Positions 46,091 through 59,170 are shown, counted from the first letter of the stretch. The stretch is DNA of 64,000 nt from Symsagittifera roscoffensis (GCF_963678635.1 NC_087066.1:48273129-48337128), one strand, 5' to 3'. Numbers and translations are program-made. Notes: a model not told the origin generated them from the letters alone.

Positions 46091-46996
46091 ATTTCTGAGG
46101 ATGATCCTGTCATTTTTTCTTTCAAGATCTTTTGTCAATTCAGTGGGATAATTGAATCAGTAGTAGGCCAAAACACACAAACACAGCTTTTTCTATACAC
46201 ATTTACCCGTTCCGATTTGCCGCCGTGACAATAAAATCTATCTAAGTGCTAAAAAGAGTCGGAAAAGGAGAGTTTCAAAAAATTTGCAATTAATTATCAA
46301 TTTGATTTTAAGTTTAAGCGAGGCAATAATCGAGCTTCAGTCCTTTTGTGAAAATAAAAGAGTCAATTTTCAGCTTTTTGCACTATATATCTTTTGAAGG
46401 GAGTTTTTAAAAAACTTTTCTGCACAATGATTATTGAAACTTAGATTTGAGGTGTGTATCAAAATTTAATACTAGCTCAACACTCTGTCATTTTAACCTG
46501 AATTCTTTATAATTGACACCCTCTCGCTTAAAATTTTTCAATTTCTGAATTTGAAAAAGGGCAATTTTTTATTATGAAGAGAAGTCCACTAGAAACTAAA
46601 GTTTGCTTTTTCTCAAAAATGAGTTGAGAAAATTGTTTTCATCAGTTTCGATAACATCTAACTTTTTGATACAAAAAATATTTGTTATAAGATTCCGCAT
46701 CTATCAAAATGGGATCAATTTTTGGTAGCAGGCCGAAAATCCCTGCCAAAACCTATCATATAGCAGTCTTCTCATTCCGATCAGCCTCACGATTATTATT
46801 GTTCCGACTTTTGATACGAAAGTAACGGAACATTTGTGCTCGGGGTGGGTTTTTTTTTCTTCAGACAAATTTCGACTTTTTAACTGGCCATTTTTGACGG
46901 AGTTTTCTACATCATTCCAAAGGTATTGTTGTCCTGAGCTCAAGATTTAAAAGATTTTTTACCTGTGATCATTTTTTGTAAAGTTATGGGGGTTTA
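46091..46996. other. No gene seen
   Basis: AT-rich; the minus-strand frame at 46704-46943 has no domain or splice support. Confidence 0.35.
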
Positions 46997-47332
46997 AAGA
47001 TTGCCATTTTGGCCAATTTGGGACAATTAACGCGCGATATATTTCGCGCTATTAACGTGTCAGCGGAGATTTAATCCGTCTTAGAAATTGTTCCAAATTG
47101 GTTGAAAGAAGCTTCTTTGCCATAATTCATTTGTTACAAGGAGCCAAATTTATCCTTTTCTACTTTATATGGCGTGTGGGGGGATGATTTTCATAAAAAA
47201 TTTGAAAATTTTAGAAAAGTTTTTTTTTTAATTTTCTTTACTTATTACATTTAATTTTTACAGGTTATTACTGCTCCATATACCTTAAAAGGCAGTCGGA
47301 ACATTCAGGGCTTTGCCCTGATACGAGCAGTC
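46997..47332 (+). repeat. Repeat family C, copy 2
   Basis: Same order as 33531-33844: aagattgccattttg start, gcgcgatatatttcgcgc palindrome (about 47033-47050), gcggagatttaatccgt, tattactgctccat, and the terminal hairpin cagggc-ttt-gccctg (about 47306-47320) then atacgagcagtc. The sequence agreement stops sharply after agtc in both copies, which marks one true end. Confidence 0.6.
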
Positions 47333-50300
47333 GTTTTTTGTTTTTGTTTCCACCATAAGTGGGTGAAATTTTGTCACTTTTCTTGTCCAAGTGGTTTTTT
47401 AAATTTCAGCTATTAGTTCTGAGGAAACAAATTTCACGACCCTGCGAAAGTAAGGCAACAAAGTTTTTTTTTCAAATTTCATATAATGGTAATTTTGATT
47501 GAACCATTCTTTGACTCTTACACAGCATTTGGCTAATCATGCTTCAAAATGCAAATGTTACGGCTTCTGTAGCTTTAGTTGTTTTTGCTCCCGCAAACTT
47601 AAACTAATTTACCAATTTTTTTTTCCTAAAAATTTTTTCCACCTTATAATAGCAGTAAAAAAAGCTCCCGCTTATGAACGAAAACGATAAAACTGAAGAA
47701 AAAAATTATACTTCAAAACCTCAGTATACAAATCGCTCCATAGTTAAGGCGTACATCTAACTTGAACGAACTCGATCTGAGCTAAAAGGATTGAATCTTA
47801 ACTTTTGTGTCAACAACCACTTCTCAGCTATTGAATCCTTCTCATTACTCTTAATCCAATTTATGGTCAAATGGAATGGAATTATTGCGCAAAAATAGAT
47901 CTACTTGGGAATTGCCAGATGATAAAAGTTTCAAGATCATTTTCTATTTCAATATACACTACCGCATCAACCTTTTTTTTTATCTGGCAAACGTTTCAAC
48001 TGACACTCTTTTTCGATGAAACCTACTCACCTTGAGAGTATTGGAAAATTAGCAACATATTCTGAAGGAAATTTCAGAATAAAAAGTTTTGCGTTTGTAT
48101 CAACTTTGGCTTCATAAAAGTGTTTTCATATTCTTTTGAGGAGAATTAATACCTTGACCTTGACTTTTTCATATTTATATGGTTGGCACAAAACGTGAAA
48201 AGCATAATAAAAGCCGAAAAAATTGTTTGCTTACAAATCTGCCGGACGATGATTTGGTGAACTTTTTCGTTTGAAGATGCCGCATTGAGTAATAAAGGTA
48301 AATTTTTTTTTTGGTAACAGGTCAACACACTTATTAAAATAACTATATACCAAACTAGCCATTCTGATTGGCCACTACGTTATTAGAATCTTTCAAAAAT
48401 TTCAATTGAATTGACCCTCAAATTATTGACCCTCAAATGAATCTTTCATTACAGCAAAATGTCCAAGAGTAGCAGTATGATCGTGAAATTTCAAAATATG
48501 TCAAAGTTAACACAAATAAAAGTTTCCATCCCCAGTTTTCAGTATGACAGTACGGTAAAATGACAGCAGTTACTCGAAATAATTATCTAATGTACTCTAC
48601 AAAAGAGCACTTACACGAAGTTTTTCCTAATCGGTCTCAGTCAACAGTAAGATCATAGCAAAAACCAGAAATTGAACCCTTTTAGATAATTACTTCCTGT
48701 CGGTCGGCAATAAATCGAACTCTATACCAACAATAGGTGAATTGAAGACCCAAAAGACTTCCTATTGTCGACAGACAATCCTGCATACATAAAATTCAGC
48801 TCACCAGGTTTATACACTGATGCAAAGCCTTGGGGAGCACTACAGATAACACCAAAAAAAAAACGAAAAGTACAGAAAAGACCGAAGGTTTTATAAATCA
48901 CCACCAAAAAACAAGCCTCATCGCCTTCACCTTGGTTTTAAACGAGCAGAAGTTGATGCGCTCGCTAGTCATTATACTATAGTACGCTTAAAAATGCTGC
49001 TATTTTCATTTGTTTTAGGCCTTCAAAGGGGAAATAAACAAAACTAGACTTAAACGGCTGCATAAAAGCAATCAAGAACTCCATAAAAGCAACCAAGAAA
49101 CATATATATATAAGACTAGATTTTAAGCTGGTCAATATTTGTAAAAAAAAAATTGGCATATTGGAACACAAATTTCTTCAAAAATTTGCAAATGAAAAAA
49201 CATTTATAAAACATGAAATTTTTGCAATTTTTCGTGGCTTAAAAAACTTCCAAAACTAGATTTCAGAGCTTGAATTTAAAATTTATGGCTTACTTATTAC
49301 TAATTTGCTACGATTCTTTTACAACAAGCCTTTTCGCTAGCTTAACTCGCTCAATGTTACACAGAAAAAAATTTCAAACCGGTTTATCTCCGCACTGGAA
49401 AAAGTTTTTGAAACTTTTTTTACGTCGTTCAAATCACAATTAAAAAGTCTTTTTTTTTTGAGATACATCTCAGCCCAATCCGATGATTATTTGTGGTAGG
49501 TATGTAGAAAAACCTAAAAACCAACCTAAATTTTTCTCAATTTTGTATGGTGGGAGCAAAAAATGGACGAGGTTGTATTATACTAATAACTAAATAAATT
49601 AGGGAAGAAGCATTCGTAGGTCATTGCCACGACCTGGTTCGTTCATCAATTGTTTTGAATCATTCGAAGTAACAACTGCCTGACTAATCAGGACATCAAT
49701 GGCGTATGAGGATTTCATCTTCCCCTCACTACTCTCTAAATCAAATCAACCGTGGCTTCAATTATTTCTAGTACAAATCGATCTAGATGCTGCATTTCAG
49801 GAACTCAATTTGGTCTGACCTCAATTTGGCCCGATCTCAGCTTTTTACCAGCATAATTATTCGATGTCGCTTTCATAAATGTAAACTAACAAAAATAGCC
49901 GGTTGCTGTGCAATTGGCACAGACTGCTCCGCCCATATTCTTACAAAAAATTCTTTTCTTTTTAAATTACTTTCATTTTATTTTGCGGGGTGTGATGAAA
50001 GGATCTGAGCGAAAAACTAGACTATAAGCAGGGCCAATATTCGTAAAAAATTAGGCATATTGGAACTCTTTTTCAATATATTTTTTTTTTTAAATTTTGA
50101 TTAGCTATTTAAAAAGTAAAGTAAAAGCAATAAAAAAACAGGTAACTCAACATGAACATGAAAAACATTTGCTATAATTTCAAAAAATTCGGTTTTAACT
50201 TTTTTTTTCATTCAACAGCTTAATAAAGTCATTTCTAATTCTGCTGAACTGGTCAAATTCTGTGAATTTTAAAAAAAATTCCATTTTTAATTTTTTTTAT

Positions 50301-51082
50301 CTTAGGTTCCCGTTGTCGTTGCGAGCTGGTGTTTTGAAAAATAACAGAAACAACTAACAAAGAAATACCTCTTCTTTCCCGCCCAGCCACGCCTTATTTC
50401 ATAGGCCTGGCTTTGGGCAGTGCATACTTTTTTTGGTCAATCAATTAGAACATAGTAATTTTCAATTTTCGACTAATTTTTGGGCTCGCGAAGAATTCAA
50501 CTAAGAGCATTGCATATCAAAGCACTATCATTATCCAATATGCTGAAAAACCTAGACAATTCTTGTTTGACCTGTTTAGGAATTAGCAGCAGTGCAATAT
50601 TGTGCTAGACTCAAAATAAAATTTTTGTTCATTCACGTGTTGAAGTTTTAGATTGCACTGATTTTTTACTCACATGCGGCCACTATTTTTTGATTTAACT
50701 TACAAAATTTTCAGTTTGTTTGAAAACATTATGATTCGGATTCAAAAAGGCATAGGACTAGCTTCAATACAATTTTCGTAGAACTTAAAACTTTTGGAAA
50801 AACAAGTACAAATTATGCGGTCAAAACTTTGTCAGTAAAATAAGTATTGATTTCAACGCAATTTTTTGTACATACGAAAATTGAAAAGTCACTGAAATGA
50901 AAAACTTTGGTATCCCAAATTTATTTGTATCAATTCGAGTTCTGAGACTTTTCATTCTACAAAATTATTGAACTCATCAATAAAAGTCATTGCTGGAGAT
51001 CTCATTGCTGGAGATCTTAGACATCATAAGCTTAAAAGGCTCTCGCTGAAACATATGGTTCTAGATAAACAACTCACCTCAA
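47333..51082. other. Long stretch without recognisable genes
   Basis: Only minor repeats are visible. A direct repeat of the type agactagattttaagctgg..caatatt..aaa..ggcatattggaac occurs at about 49122-49164 and 50018-50065. A reversed copy of the repeat seen at 25.1, 26.6 and 36.2 kb lies near 49450-49560. All open frames are short. Confidence 0.35.
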
Positions 51083-51530
51083 GTGCCAACAGAAACATCG
51101 ACAATAGACAGGTGGAAAACAGGTAAAAGTAAACAGATAAAAATACGAATATATATTTTTCAAAAATCTACATTTTCGAAGTTAGGGAAAAAAAACAGGT
51201 CTTTTTTTATAAAGCTCTTTGGTTTTGGAAAAATTTATGACTCTTTTTTGACAAAATTAACCAAATTTGAGAAAACTGATTTAATAGGTAAAATTCAAAA
51301 TTTGCTGAAAAATTCGATAATTGAGGCGCACTTTCGAAATTAAAGTCAATCGCGTTTCTTGTGACCTTTACAGTTCAACTTTTTGATGGTGGAGTTTGCC
51401 TGATGAACTGCCTGACTTAGCAAAAATCAAACCGCTAATAAGAAAATTTGAGCCTAAACAATTTTTAGACTTTTCCTGGAAAAAAACGATAAAAAATTCA
51501 TCGCGACACATATAAAGTGAGAACAACAAT
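51083..51530 (-). repeat. Repeat family B copy
   Basis: Reversed relative to 28266. It shares the gacaatagacaggtgg end, the aagctctttggttttgg block, the aaatttgagaaaactgattt block, the aactttttgatggtggagtttgcc block and the gacttttcctgg block. The plus-strand frame at 51083-51343 is a chance frame through it. Confidence 0.6.
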
Positions 51531-51894
51531 CATCGAATCCAAGTCAATTACTGAATTAACTCGAACAAAAACTTGAAAGATGCAAAATTATCTGTTTACG
51601 CCCCCAAAAAAATTAAAATAATTTTAAAGCTTTTAATATCTTTCACTTTACATTCAAATCGAACTTAAAGCATTTTTCTACCGTAAAAAATGTATGCAAT
51701 CCATAGTAAATCCAATAATCAAATGGGTTATCGTAAATTGGTTTTTATACTTTACAAAAATCATTTCAAATCTAATCCAATCATCAATACGGGTGATAGG
51801 TACAGATAAAAAAAGTTATGCATTTAAATCATTTTGCTTCGATACCAATGAACTGACACGAAAACCACTTAGTTCTTCAGCGCTTAATAAACAG

Positions 51895-52563
51895 TTTATG
51901 TTAGTGTTGAATTAAATTAACCGTACAAACTGATCAAAATTAAAACTTCAAACGCGTTTTTCTCAAATTAGGTTAAGATTAGACAAAATTGAAGCGAACA
52001 AAAGAAGCTTAAAATTTAAGTTTTACCAGAACTATCATAGTGCAGTTTATTTTGTTAACTTCGGGGCTAAAAATGTCTCCCAAAAAACGTTTTTTTTTGT
52101 TTTTTTTTGCAGTTTATCAAGAATTACGCTAAGACTACCAAGTTAATTGATGACAAAATTTTATCAAAACAAGTCAACCAATTTCTAGAAGAGCATGATA
52201 GCAATAAAAGGTCAATTTTTGTAAATATAACTCAAAATCTTTGCCTAAAAACAATTTTTACACATTTTGCCCAAATTTTTGAAAAATTTACTTTAGTTGG
52301 ACTCTAAAAAGCTTCTTTTGATAAAAATTTGTCATCAATTAACTTAGTAGTCTTAGCGTAATTCTTGACAAACTAAAAAAAAAATGACACATTTTTGGGG
52401 TACAATTTTGGTTCCGAATTTAACAAAATAAATTGCGCCATAATAATTCTGGTAACCAATCAAATTTTGTTATCTTCACTTTTTGTCCAATCTTAACCCA
52501 GTTTGAGAAGTTTCCTTTGTTGCTCGTTTTGCCCGGTTAGTTTAAATCAGCACTGTATAAATA
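51895..52563. repeat. Large imperfect inverted repeat (arms about 250-280 bp)
   Basis: The left arm (51895-52170) and right arm (52312-52563) are reverse complements. Both contain, in mirrored order, the strings for ctcaaa..ggttaagatt.gac, ccagaa.tat.atag..gca.tttattttgtta, and tcaagaattacgctaagacta then aagttaattgatgacaaa. Identity is near perfect for about 60 bp next to the centre and falls outward. The spacer is about 140 bp. No terminal duplication was found. It may be a foldback-type element or a duplicated-inverted MITE. RNA from it would form a long hairpin. Confidence 0.75.
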
Positions 52564-53590
52564 GTCCGAAATAAGCTTTTGTGGTCATGCGTCCTGATTT
52601 ACTTAACATTTATTTCCTAAGTTTGCTTTATGTTCTCGACTCTAATTGCTTAATATAGTATTTGTATACTTTTTGAACAGTACAAAATGAAGTTTGTCTA
52701 TTTTTTGACCACCATCCATCTAAAATGCTAGTGTTTGACCGATTAAACTGCCCAAGGTCACCGATATTGCCAACAATTCGTCATTAACTGTACAATAACA
52801 CAGGTCACAGTGAAAATGAATTCATCATTATTTGAAATAAATACACATAAGGAAGTAGGAATTTCAAACTCATCAGAATTTAGAACAAAATAGTTATCAA
52901 AACTACAGGTCTAAAATGAGTAATCTATACGCAAGGCGGGTAAGACTAAAAAACTAGAATTATATTGAGAGTGAAACTAAAATGAACTGCTAGCTGTGCA
53001 TCAGAACTTAAGCAGCAATTTTTAAGCGGTTAAAACTATTTACAGATATTTCTTAGCAATTTATCTACTAAAAGGTTAGAAATAAATATAGAAACAGCTT
53101 GTTTCTAGCACTTTGAAAAACTCAACAGTGAGATGGTAGAAAACATCAAATTTGCACTCATCTTTTAGTTAATTTAGAATATATAAGTTGACAGCAACGG
53201 AAACAGCGAAACAAAATAACTGCATGGAAAATGCATCTGAAAAGAAGGCGACTTTTTCCCATTCAACATGTTCGCCATAGCACAAAAAGGACTATTCTAA
53301 TTAGGAAAAGTATCAAACAAAAAAAACGCAGGTGAAGTGAATTAACGAGGAAGGTATTTTATTTACAAACTATGTGCGAATGTGACACGGTAAATTGACG
53401 ATGAAGGTGGAAAAATATTTACACTCGGTTAACAGTATACTACAAAGTACAGAGGGCAACAGAGGTGTACATTTAGGCACAGAATTATTGCAGAAACTTA
53501 TTTTTATCAAAACGCAACTGAAGTTGAAGGTAATATACAAAACATCCTCTCGTACAAAAAATTGGCGAACAAAACAACAATCCCGAGAAT
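52564..53590. other. No gene seen; 3' flank of the minus-strand exon at its right edge
   Basis: Non-coding. On the minus strand an AATAAA (plus tttatt at about 53358-53363) lies about 230 bp beyond the stop at 53591 and is a plausible polyadenylation signal. Confidence 0.4.
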
Positions 53591-54120
53591 TTAAAGAACA
53601 TGTTTGGCTCTAGATCTATGTTCATAGTTTCTTGAATGAGTAGTAGTTTGATTAGTATTAGCAGTTCCATTATTAGAGCTAGTTTTAGCGAGCTGTTTTC
53701 CATTATGGAAATCATTTGCTGATTTGCCTTCGGTGTAATACACATTTGAAAGCGTGTCCAAAGTCTGTGAAGATCTCATATGTCCGGGTGTCAAATTATT
53801 CGGATTACAAACGCCCTTGTTGAAACTTTGACTATGCTGATTTACACTAGAGTTTCCATTGCGAGACATTTCGTAGTGGTTTGAGGAGTTTGCGATTTGT
53901 TCAAACGCTTTCGAACGTGCCTGGACGAGTCCTTGCGGCACACTCTCCATGTGGTCGTTTGAACAGGTGAATGAATTGTCGCCAGGGTATGGGATGGCGT
54001 CATCATTGTGGATGAGTTGGGTTGTGATGTTGTTCTGCATTGAGATGGGTCGGAAGTGTGTTGGGGTGCGAGGCACACGCTGCTTCACTGCAAAATTTGG
54101 AAGGTTCGCAACAGGCGCAA
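53591..54120 (-). CDS. Terminal exon of an unidentified minus-strand gene
   Basis: After a clean acceptor (catgtttttattccag; AG at plus 54122-54121) the frame is open for about 176 codons to the stop at 53593-53591. The exon begins with two bases of a split codon. The encoded tail is hydrophilic and rich in Ser, Asn, Thr and His (for example HMRSSQTLDTLSNVYYTEG; ...TNQTTTHSRNYEHRSR), with no domain or membrane segment, so probably disordered. It is less AT-rich than its flanks. Its parent gene could lie farther right. It cannot follow the 62052 donor of the neighbouring gene in frame (that donor leaves two bases, this exon needs one), so it is either a different gene or joins another exon. 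Confidence 0.5.
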
Positions 54121-54172
54121 CTGGAATAAAAACATGAAACTTCTTAAGCATAGAATCATGAGCAAATTAAAA

Positions 54173-54212
54173 AAGAGCGGCCTTGCTCGAGCTGGTAAGG
54201 CGCGCCGCTCTT
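54173..54212. other. GC-rich hairpin, possibly tRNA-like
   Basis: AAGAGCGGC (54173-54181) pairs perfectly with GCCGCTCTT (54204-54212). The loop contains a CCTT/AAGG pair and the palindrome gctcgagc. It lies about 50 bp upstream of the acceptor of the 54120-53591 exon, inside its intron. The string gctcgagctggtaaggcg also resembles a tRNA D-arm/box A. Confidence 0.6.
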
Positions 54213-54511
54213 AAAATGAGGATAAAATATTGTTAATGAACGTTTCTGGGTTTTGAAAAGAGTAGGAGCCTAAGGTGGAGCAATAAAGCTGCTGCATTAG
54301 AGTTGAGCTTTTTGATTTTTTTTCGGTCGAAAAAACCAAAAATATCTTTGCCTTCAATAAATCTCTTTGTGTATGTGCGTAATACTCAATTCGCTTGCTA
54401 CCCTAATCCTTATATAACGGCTGAACTAAAGGATTTTCATAAGTTGAAAAAAAAATCCGAAACATTAAGGGCAAAACGTAAAGACTCTAAAACAAGGCCA
54501 GTAAGGATAAA

Positions 54512-55378
54512 ACATAGCCAACAGACAGTTGGAAAAGAGTCAATGAACGCAAAGAAAAAAAACTAACATGGACATTGAAAAAACTTCAACTTGCGAATTT
54601 TAAAAATATCCAATGCCCTTAAAGCTCTCTAAAAATATATGCCCTTAGATAAAATTTTCATTTTGCTGAGTGATCTGATAATTAATTCAATTTTCGAAAT
54701 AAGAAGTCCATAAAATTTTTCGTTGACCGAGCTGTTTCGTCCCCCCCAAAAAAAAACAGATCACCTAGACATCAGAAAAAAATATTTAACCTCTAGCTCT
54801 TTGAAATTCAAGAAACACTCGTGATTTACGTTGTTTTCGATACAATTAACTCAATTTGAGACGACAATATCTATGGGTAAAGTTTCATTCCGCCGGTAAA
54901 TCTGAAAATTGAAGTCCATTTTCGAAATTAAAAGTCGATCAACTTTTACAGGACAGTAACCTTCGTTTGCTTTCATTTTAACAAACAAAATGAACTGAAC
55001 TTGAAATAAAAAAACCGCAAAAAAGGAAAAATTAGATTGCCTTAAATCTCTTTGATTTTGTAGAAAAATTTATGATTGACACTTTTATACAAAAATTACA
55101 CAATTTGAGAAAACTGGATCAATAGGTAAAACTTTTACTTTGCTGGGAAACCTGATATTTATTTTCCATTTTCGAAATTAGAAGTCGATCAGGTTTTTCG
55201 TGACCTTTTCATTCTTGCTGTTTGATAGTAGAGTTTGCATTCCTTTTAACAAAACAAATGAAGTGAACTGAAAAAAAATCAGAAGTCAAACAGCGAAAAA
55301 TCCAAATTTAGCGTGAACAAATTTTAAAACACTTTCCTGAAAAAAAAACACCAAGAATTATATAAGAGTACACACTAC
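54512..55378 (-). repeat. Two adjoining family B copies
   Basis: The first starts at the diagnostic agccaacagacagttggaaa string (54514) and runs to about 55018. The second begins mid-element (aaattagattgcc) and runs to the gagtacacacta end near 55375. The plus frame at 54303-54566 overlaps it and is not a gene. Confidence 0.6.
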
Positions 55379-55381
55379 AAT

Positions 55382-58372
55382 CACACTAAATGTAACAGTA
55401 TTTGAAGAAACTGTATCAATGGATAAATAAGTAGTATTTTTTGTTGTGAAATACCGGAATCAGAAAAATCTTACTTATCGATCCAGTTTTCTGTGAAATA
55501 CCTCTATAAGTTTTAAAAAAAAGTATCTGCCAAAAATCTTGAACCTCATTTACCTGCATATTACCTAACAAAATAAGATGGTTTTCAATTTTTGTAAAAA
55601 CTGCTGAAACTATAACCACAGTCCTTGCGGTGGCAACTAAGCTGAGAATTCTCAGCAAAAAAACGATAGTGCGACAATCATGTTTTCAAGTTCAAGTTGT
55701 TGCGGTCAAAAAAATGTGTTCCGATTTACTAACGCATGCTAATCGCATTTGGGCACTTGCTAAAAACTAAATCGGGCCCAATTACTTACTGCACTTTTTT
55801 TGGACAGTCATTAACTATTTTACACAGAGGCAAAGCGGAGCTTCACGCCACCTGAGATAAAACCTATAAAAACTGAAAATACAACTGGAAACATCACTAA
55901 ATTAGTTGACAGTTTTCACTACATAAGTTGACTGTCAATATCACCAAAATTAGGATTAACTATCCCATTAAAAAACAAAAAATATATATATTGAGATCCG
56001 AAATGATGACGCTTTCAGAAAAACGTCAGAATTTTAATTCACCACTCGCTACGCACGTTATCTACAAAGTTTTCGTTCATTAAGACATATACAAGAGCGT
56101 CAGTATTAGGGCAGAATTCTGAATGTTGACTGCACTATGACGCCCTTGGAATAATTTTCAAAACAAAAAATGATGAAAATTTACCGAACAAGAAAAAATT
56201 TTTCGTTGATACTTTTTAAAAATCATCCCTCTCGTATATTCAATTTGAAGCAACATTTGAGCCAAATTTTCCACGTTTTGTTCCAATTAACAATTTCAAA
56301 CCGCCATAACCTTACAAAACATCAGAAGTACAATATAAACTGATGACATCACAACCAAAAAAAATAGCAAAACGCAGCCAATCAAAGATTGGAAAAGAGT
56401 AATGAACGTAAGTAAACATAAAAAAACACTGACTTAGTTGAAAAAATCTCAACTTTCGAATTTCAAAGAAAAAAAAATAGATGCCCTTTAGGCTCTTTGA
56501 TTTTTAGAAAAATTTATGATTGGCACTTTTTTGCTAACATGAACCCAACTTGATAAAACTGGGCCAATAGGTATAGTTTTTATTGCGCTGGGAAATCTTA
56601 AAAGAAAATCCACTTTCGAAACTAGAAATCGTTCACGTTTTTTTGCGCCATTTCCACGTTCGTATTTGGAGAGTGCTCTTTACGTCACTTTCAGCAGATG
56701 AATTTCAATTGAACTCAAAAAGTGCATTATACCTAAGTGCATTAATATTTTAGGACTTTTTCCTGAAACAAAAAAAAATCAGCAAGGCCTACAAAAGAGA
56801 CCTCACTACGTTCATTACTCTTAAAAAAAATAGATGCCCTTTAAGCTCTAATTTCTAGTCCAATTTGGGATGTACACTAAAATTAACAGTATTTGAAGAA
56901 ACTGTATCAATAGATAAATAAGTAGTATTTTTTGTCGGAAATACCGGAATCAGAAAAATCTTACTTATCGATCCAGTTTTCTGTGAAATACCTCTTTAAG
57001 TTTTAAAAAAAAGTATCTGCCAAAAATCATGGACCTCATTTACCTGCATATTACATAACAAAATAAGATGGTTTTCAATTTTTGTGAAAACTGCTGAAAC
57101 TATAACCACAGTCCTTGCGGTGGCAACTAAGCTGAGAATTCTCAGCAATAAAACGATAGTCCGACAATCATGTTTTCAAGTTCAAGTTGTTGCGGTCAAA
57201 AAAAATTTGTTCCGATTTACTAACGCAAGCTAATCGCATTTGGACACTTGCTAAAAACTAAATCGGGCCCAATTACTTACTGCACTTTTTTTGGACAGTC
57301 ATTAACTATTTTACACAGAGGCAAAGCGGAGCTTCACGCCACCTGAGATAAAACCTGTAAAAACTGAAAATACAACTGGAAACATCACTAAATTAGTTGA
57401 CAGTTTTCACTACATAAGTTGACTGTCAATATCACCAAAATTAGGATTAACTATCCCATTAAAAAACAAAAAATATATATTGAGATCCGAAATGATGACG
57501 CTTTCAGAAAAACGTTGGCGCAGTCAGAATTTTAATTCACCACTCGCTACGCACGTTATCTACAAAGTTTTTCGTTCATTAAGACATAAACAAGAGCGTC
57601 AGTATTAGGGCAGAACTCTGAATGTTGACTGCACTATGACGCCCTTGGAAATATTTTCAAAACAAAAAATGATGAAAATTAATCAAACAAGAATATTTTT
57701 TTCGTTGATACTTTTTAAAAATCATCCCTGTCGTTTATTCAATTTGAAGCAACATTTGAGCCAAATTTTCCACGTTGTGTTCCAATTAACAATTTCAAAC
57801 CGCCATAACCTTACAAAAACATCAGAAGTACAATATAAACTGATGACATCACAACCAAAAAAAATAGCAAAACGCAGCCAATCGAAGATTGGAAAAGAGT
57901 AATGAACGTAAGTAAACAAAAAACACTGACTTAGTTGAAAAAAATCTCAACTTTCGAATTTCAAAGAAAAAAATAGACGCCCTTTAAGCTCTTTGATTTT
58001 TAGAAAAATTTATGATTGGCACTTTTTTGCTAACATGAACCCAACTAGATAAAACTGGGCTTATAGGTATAGTTTTTATTGCGCTGGGAAATCTTAAAAG
58101 AAAATCCACTTTCGAAACTAGAAATCGTTCACATTTTTTGCGCCATTTCCACGTTCGTATTTGGAGAGTGCTCTTTACGTCACTTTCAGCAGATGAATTT
58201 CAATTGAACTCAAAAAGAGCATTATACCTAAGTGCATTAATATTTCAGGACTTTTTCCTGAAAAAAAAACAAAAAAAATCAGCAAGGCCTACATAAGAGA
58301 CCTCACTACGTTCATTACTCTTAAAAAAATAGATGCCCTTTAAGCTCTAATTTCTAGTACAATTTGGGATGT
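55382..58372. repeat. Tandem duplication, two units of about 1.49 kb
   Basis: 55382-56872 and 56873-58372 align throughout with only scattered differences. A clear one is a 9-base insertion in the second unit at about 57516 (acgttggcgcagtcag against acgtcag). Each unit contains a reversed repeat-end motif (cacagaggcaaagcggagcttcacgcc; 55826 and 57317) and a minus-strand family B copy (56376-56823 and 57876-58323). No coding function. The open frames at 55416-55658 and 57636-57902 are chance frames. Confidence 0.85.
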
Positions 58373-58560
58373 GCACTTTAAAACAATTTGTGATGTGCTC
58401 TAATTTCTAATACAATTTGTGATGTGCACTAATACAATTTGTGATGTGCAAAAAAATAGATGCCCTTTAAGCTCTATTTTCTAATACAATTTGTGATATG
58501 CAAAGAAAGTAAAAATAATCTAATACAATTTGTGATATGCAAAGAAAGTAAAAATAACAC
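58362..58560. repeat. Short tandem repeats of a ~20-bp unit
   Basis: Six or so copies of aatacaatttgtgatgtgca or close variants are separated by variable spacers (58362-58540). Some spacers repeat tagatgccctttaagctcta, and two copies carry a caaagaaagtaaaaata tail. They adjoin the right end of the tandem duplication and look like a local expansion of its edge. Confidence 0.7.
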
Positions 58561-58608
58561 AAGTTCAAAATCAAATTTGAACAAAATTCAAGACTTTTCC
58601 TGAGTTAA

Positions 58609-59170
58609 GAAACGTAGTCAACAGACAGTTGGAAGATTTACTGAACGCATGTAAACAAAATACAGATTTGATTTTAGAAAAAATCTCAATTTTCAAAGAA
58701 AAAACATAGCCAACTGACAGTTGGAAAAAAGTAAAAAACACTTAGAAACTTAAAAAAACTGACTTGTTTTATTAAAAACCTTCCAATTTTGAATTTCAAA
58801 GAAAAATTAGATTGCCTCAAAGCTCCTTGAATTTGTAGAACAATTTAAAATTGACACTTTATACAAGTTAAACCCAATTTGAGAAAACTGGATCAATAGG
58901 TAAAACTTTTACTTTCCAGGGAAATCTGATAATTATTTTCCATTTTTGAAATAAGAAGTCGATCACGTTTTTCTTGACCTTTACACTTTTGCTGTTCAAT
59001 AGTGGAGTTTGACTTCCTTTTAACAAAAGAAATGAACTGAACTTGAAAAGAAATGAAAAATCAAACCGCCAAAAATTAAATTTGAACCTGAAAACTTTTC
59101 CGGAGAAAAAAAGAAAAAATCATCGCGACCTAAATAAGAATCTAAACTAAGTTCATCAATTCTTGAATGT
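58609..59170 (-). repeat. Repeat family B, one copy plus a duplicated start
   Basis: The start motif occurs twice (58618 gtcaacagacagttgg and 58706 agccaactgacagttgg), followed by the full set of family blocks to the aagttcatcaattcttg end. Confidence 0.6.

Noticed and set aside
54181-54208. Cloning-linker contamination (XhoI and AscI sites together)
   Set aside because: The sites fall inside a continuous natural-looking hairpin with AT-rich genomic flanks and no vector sequence.
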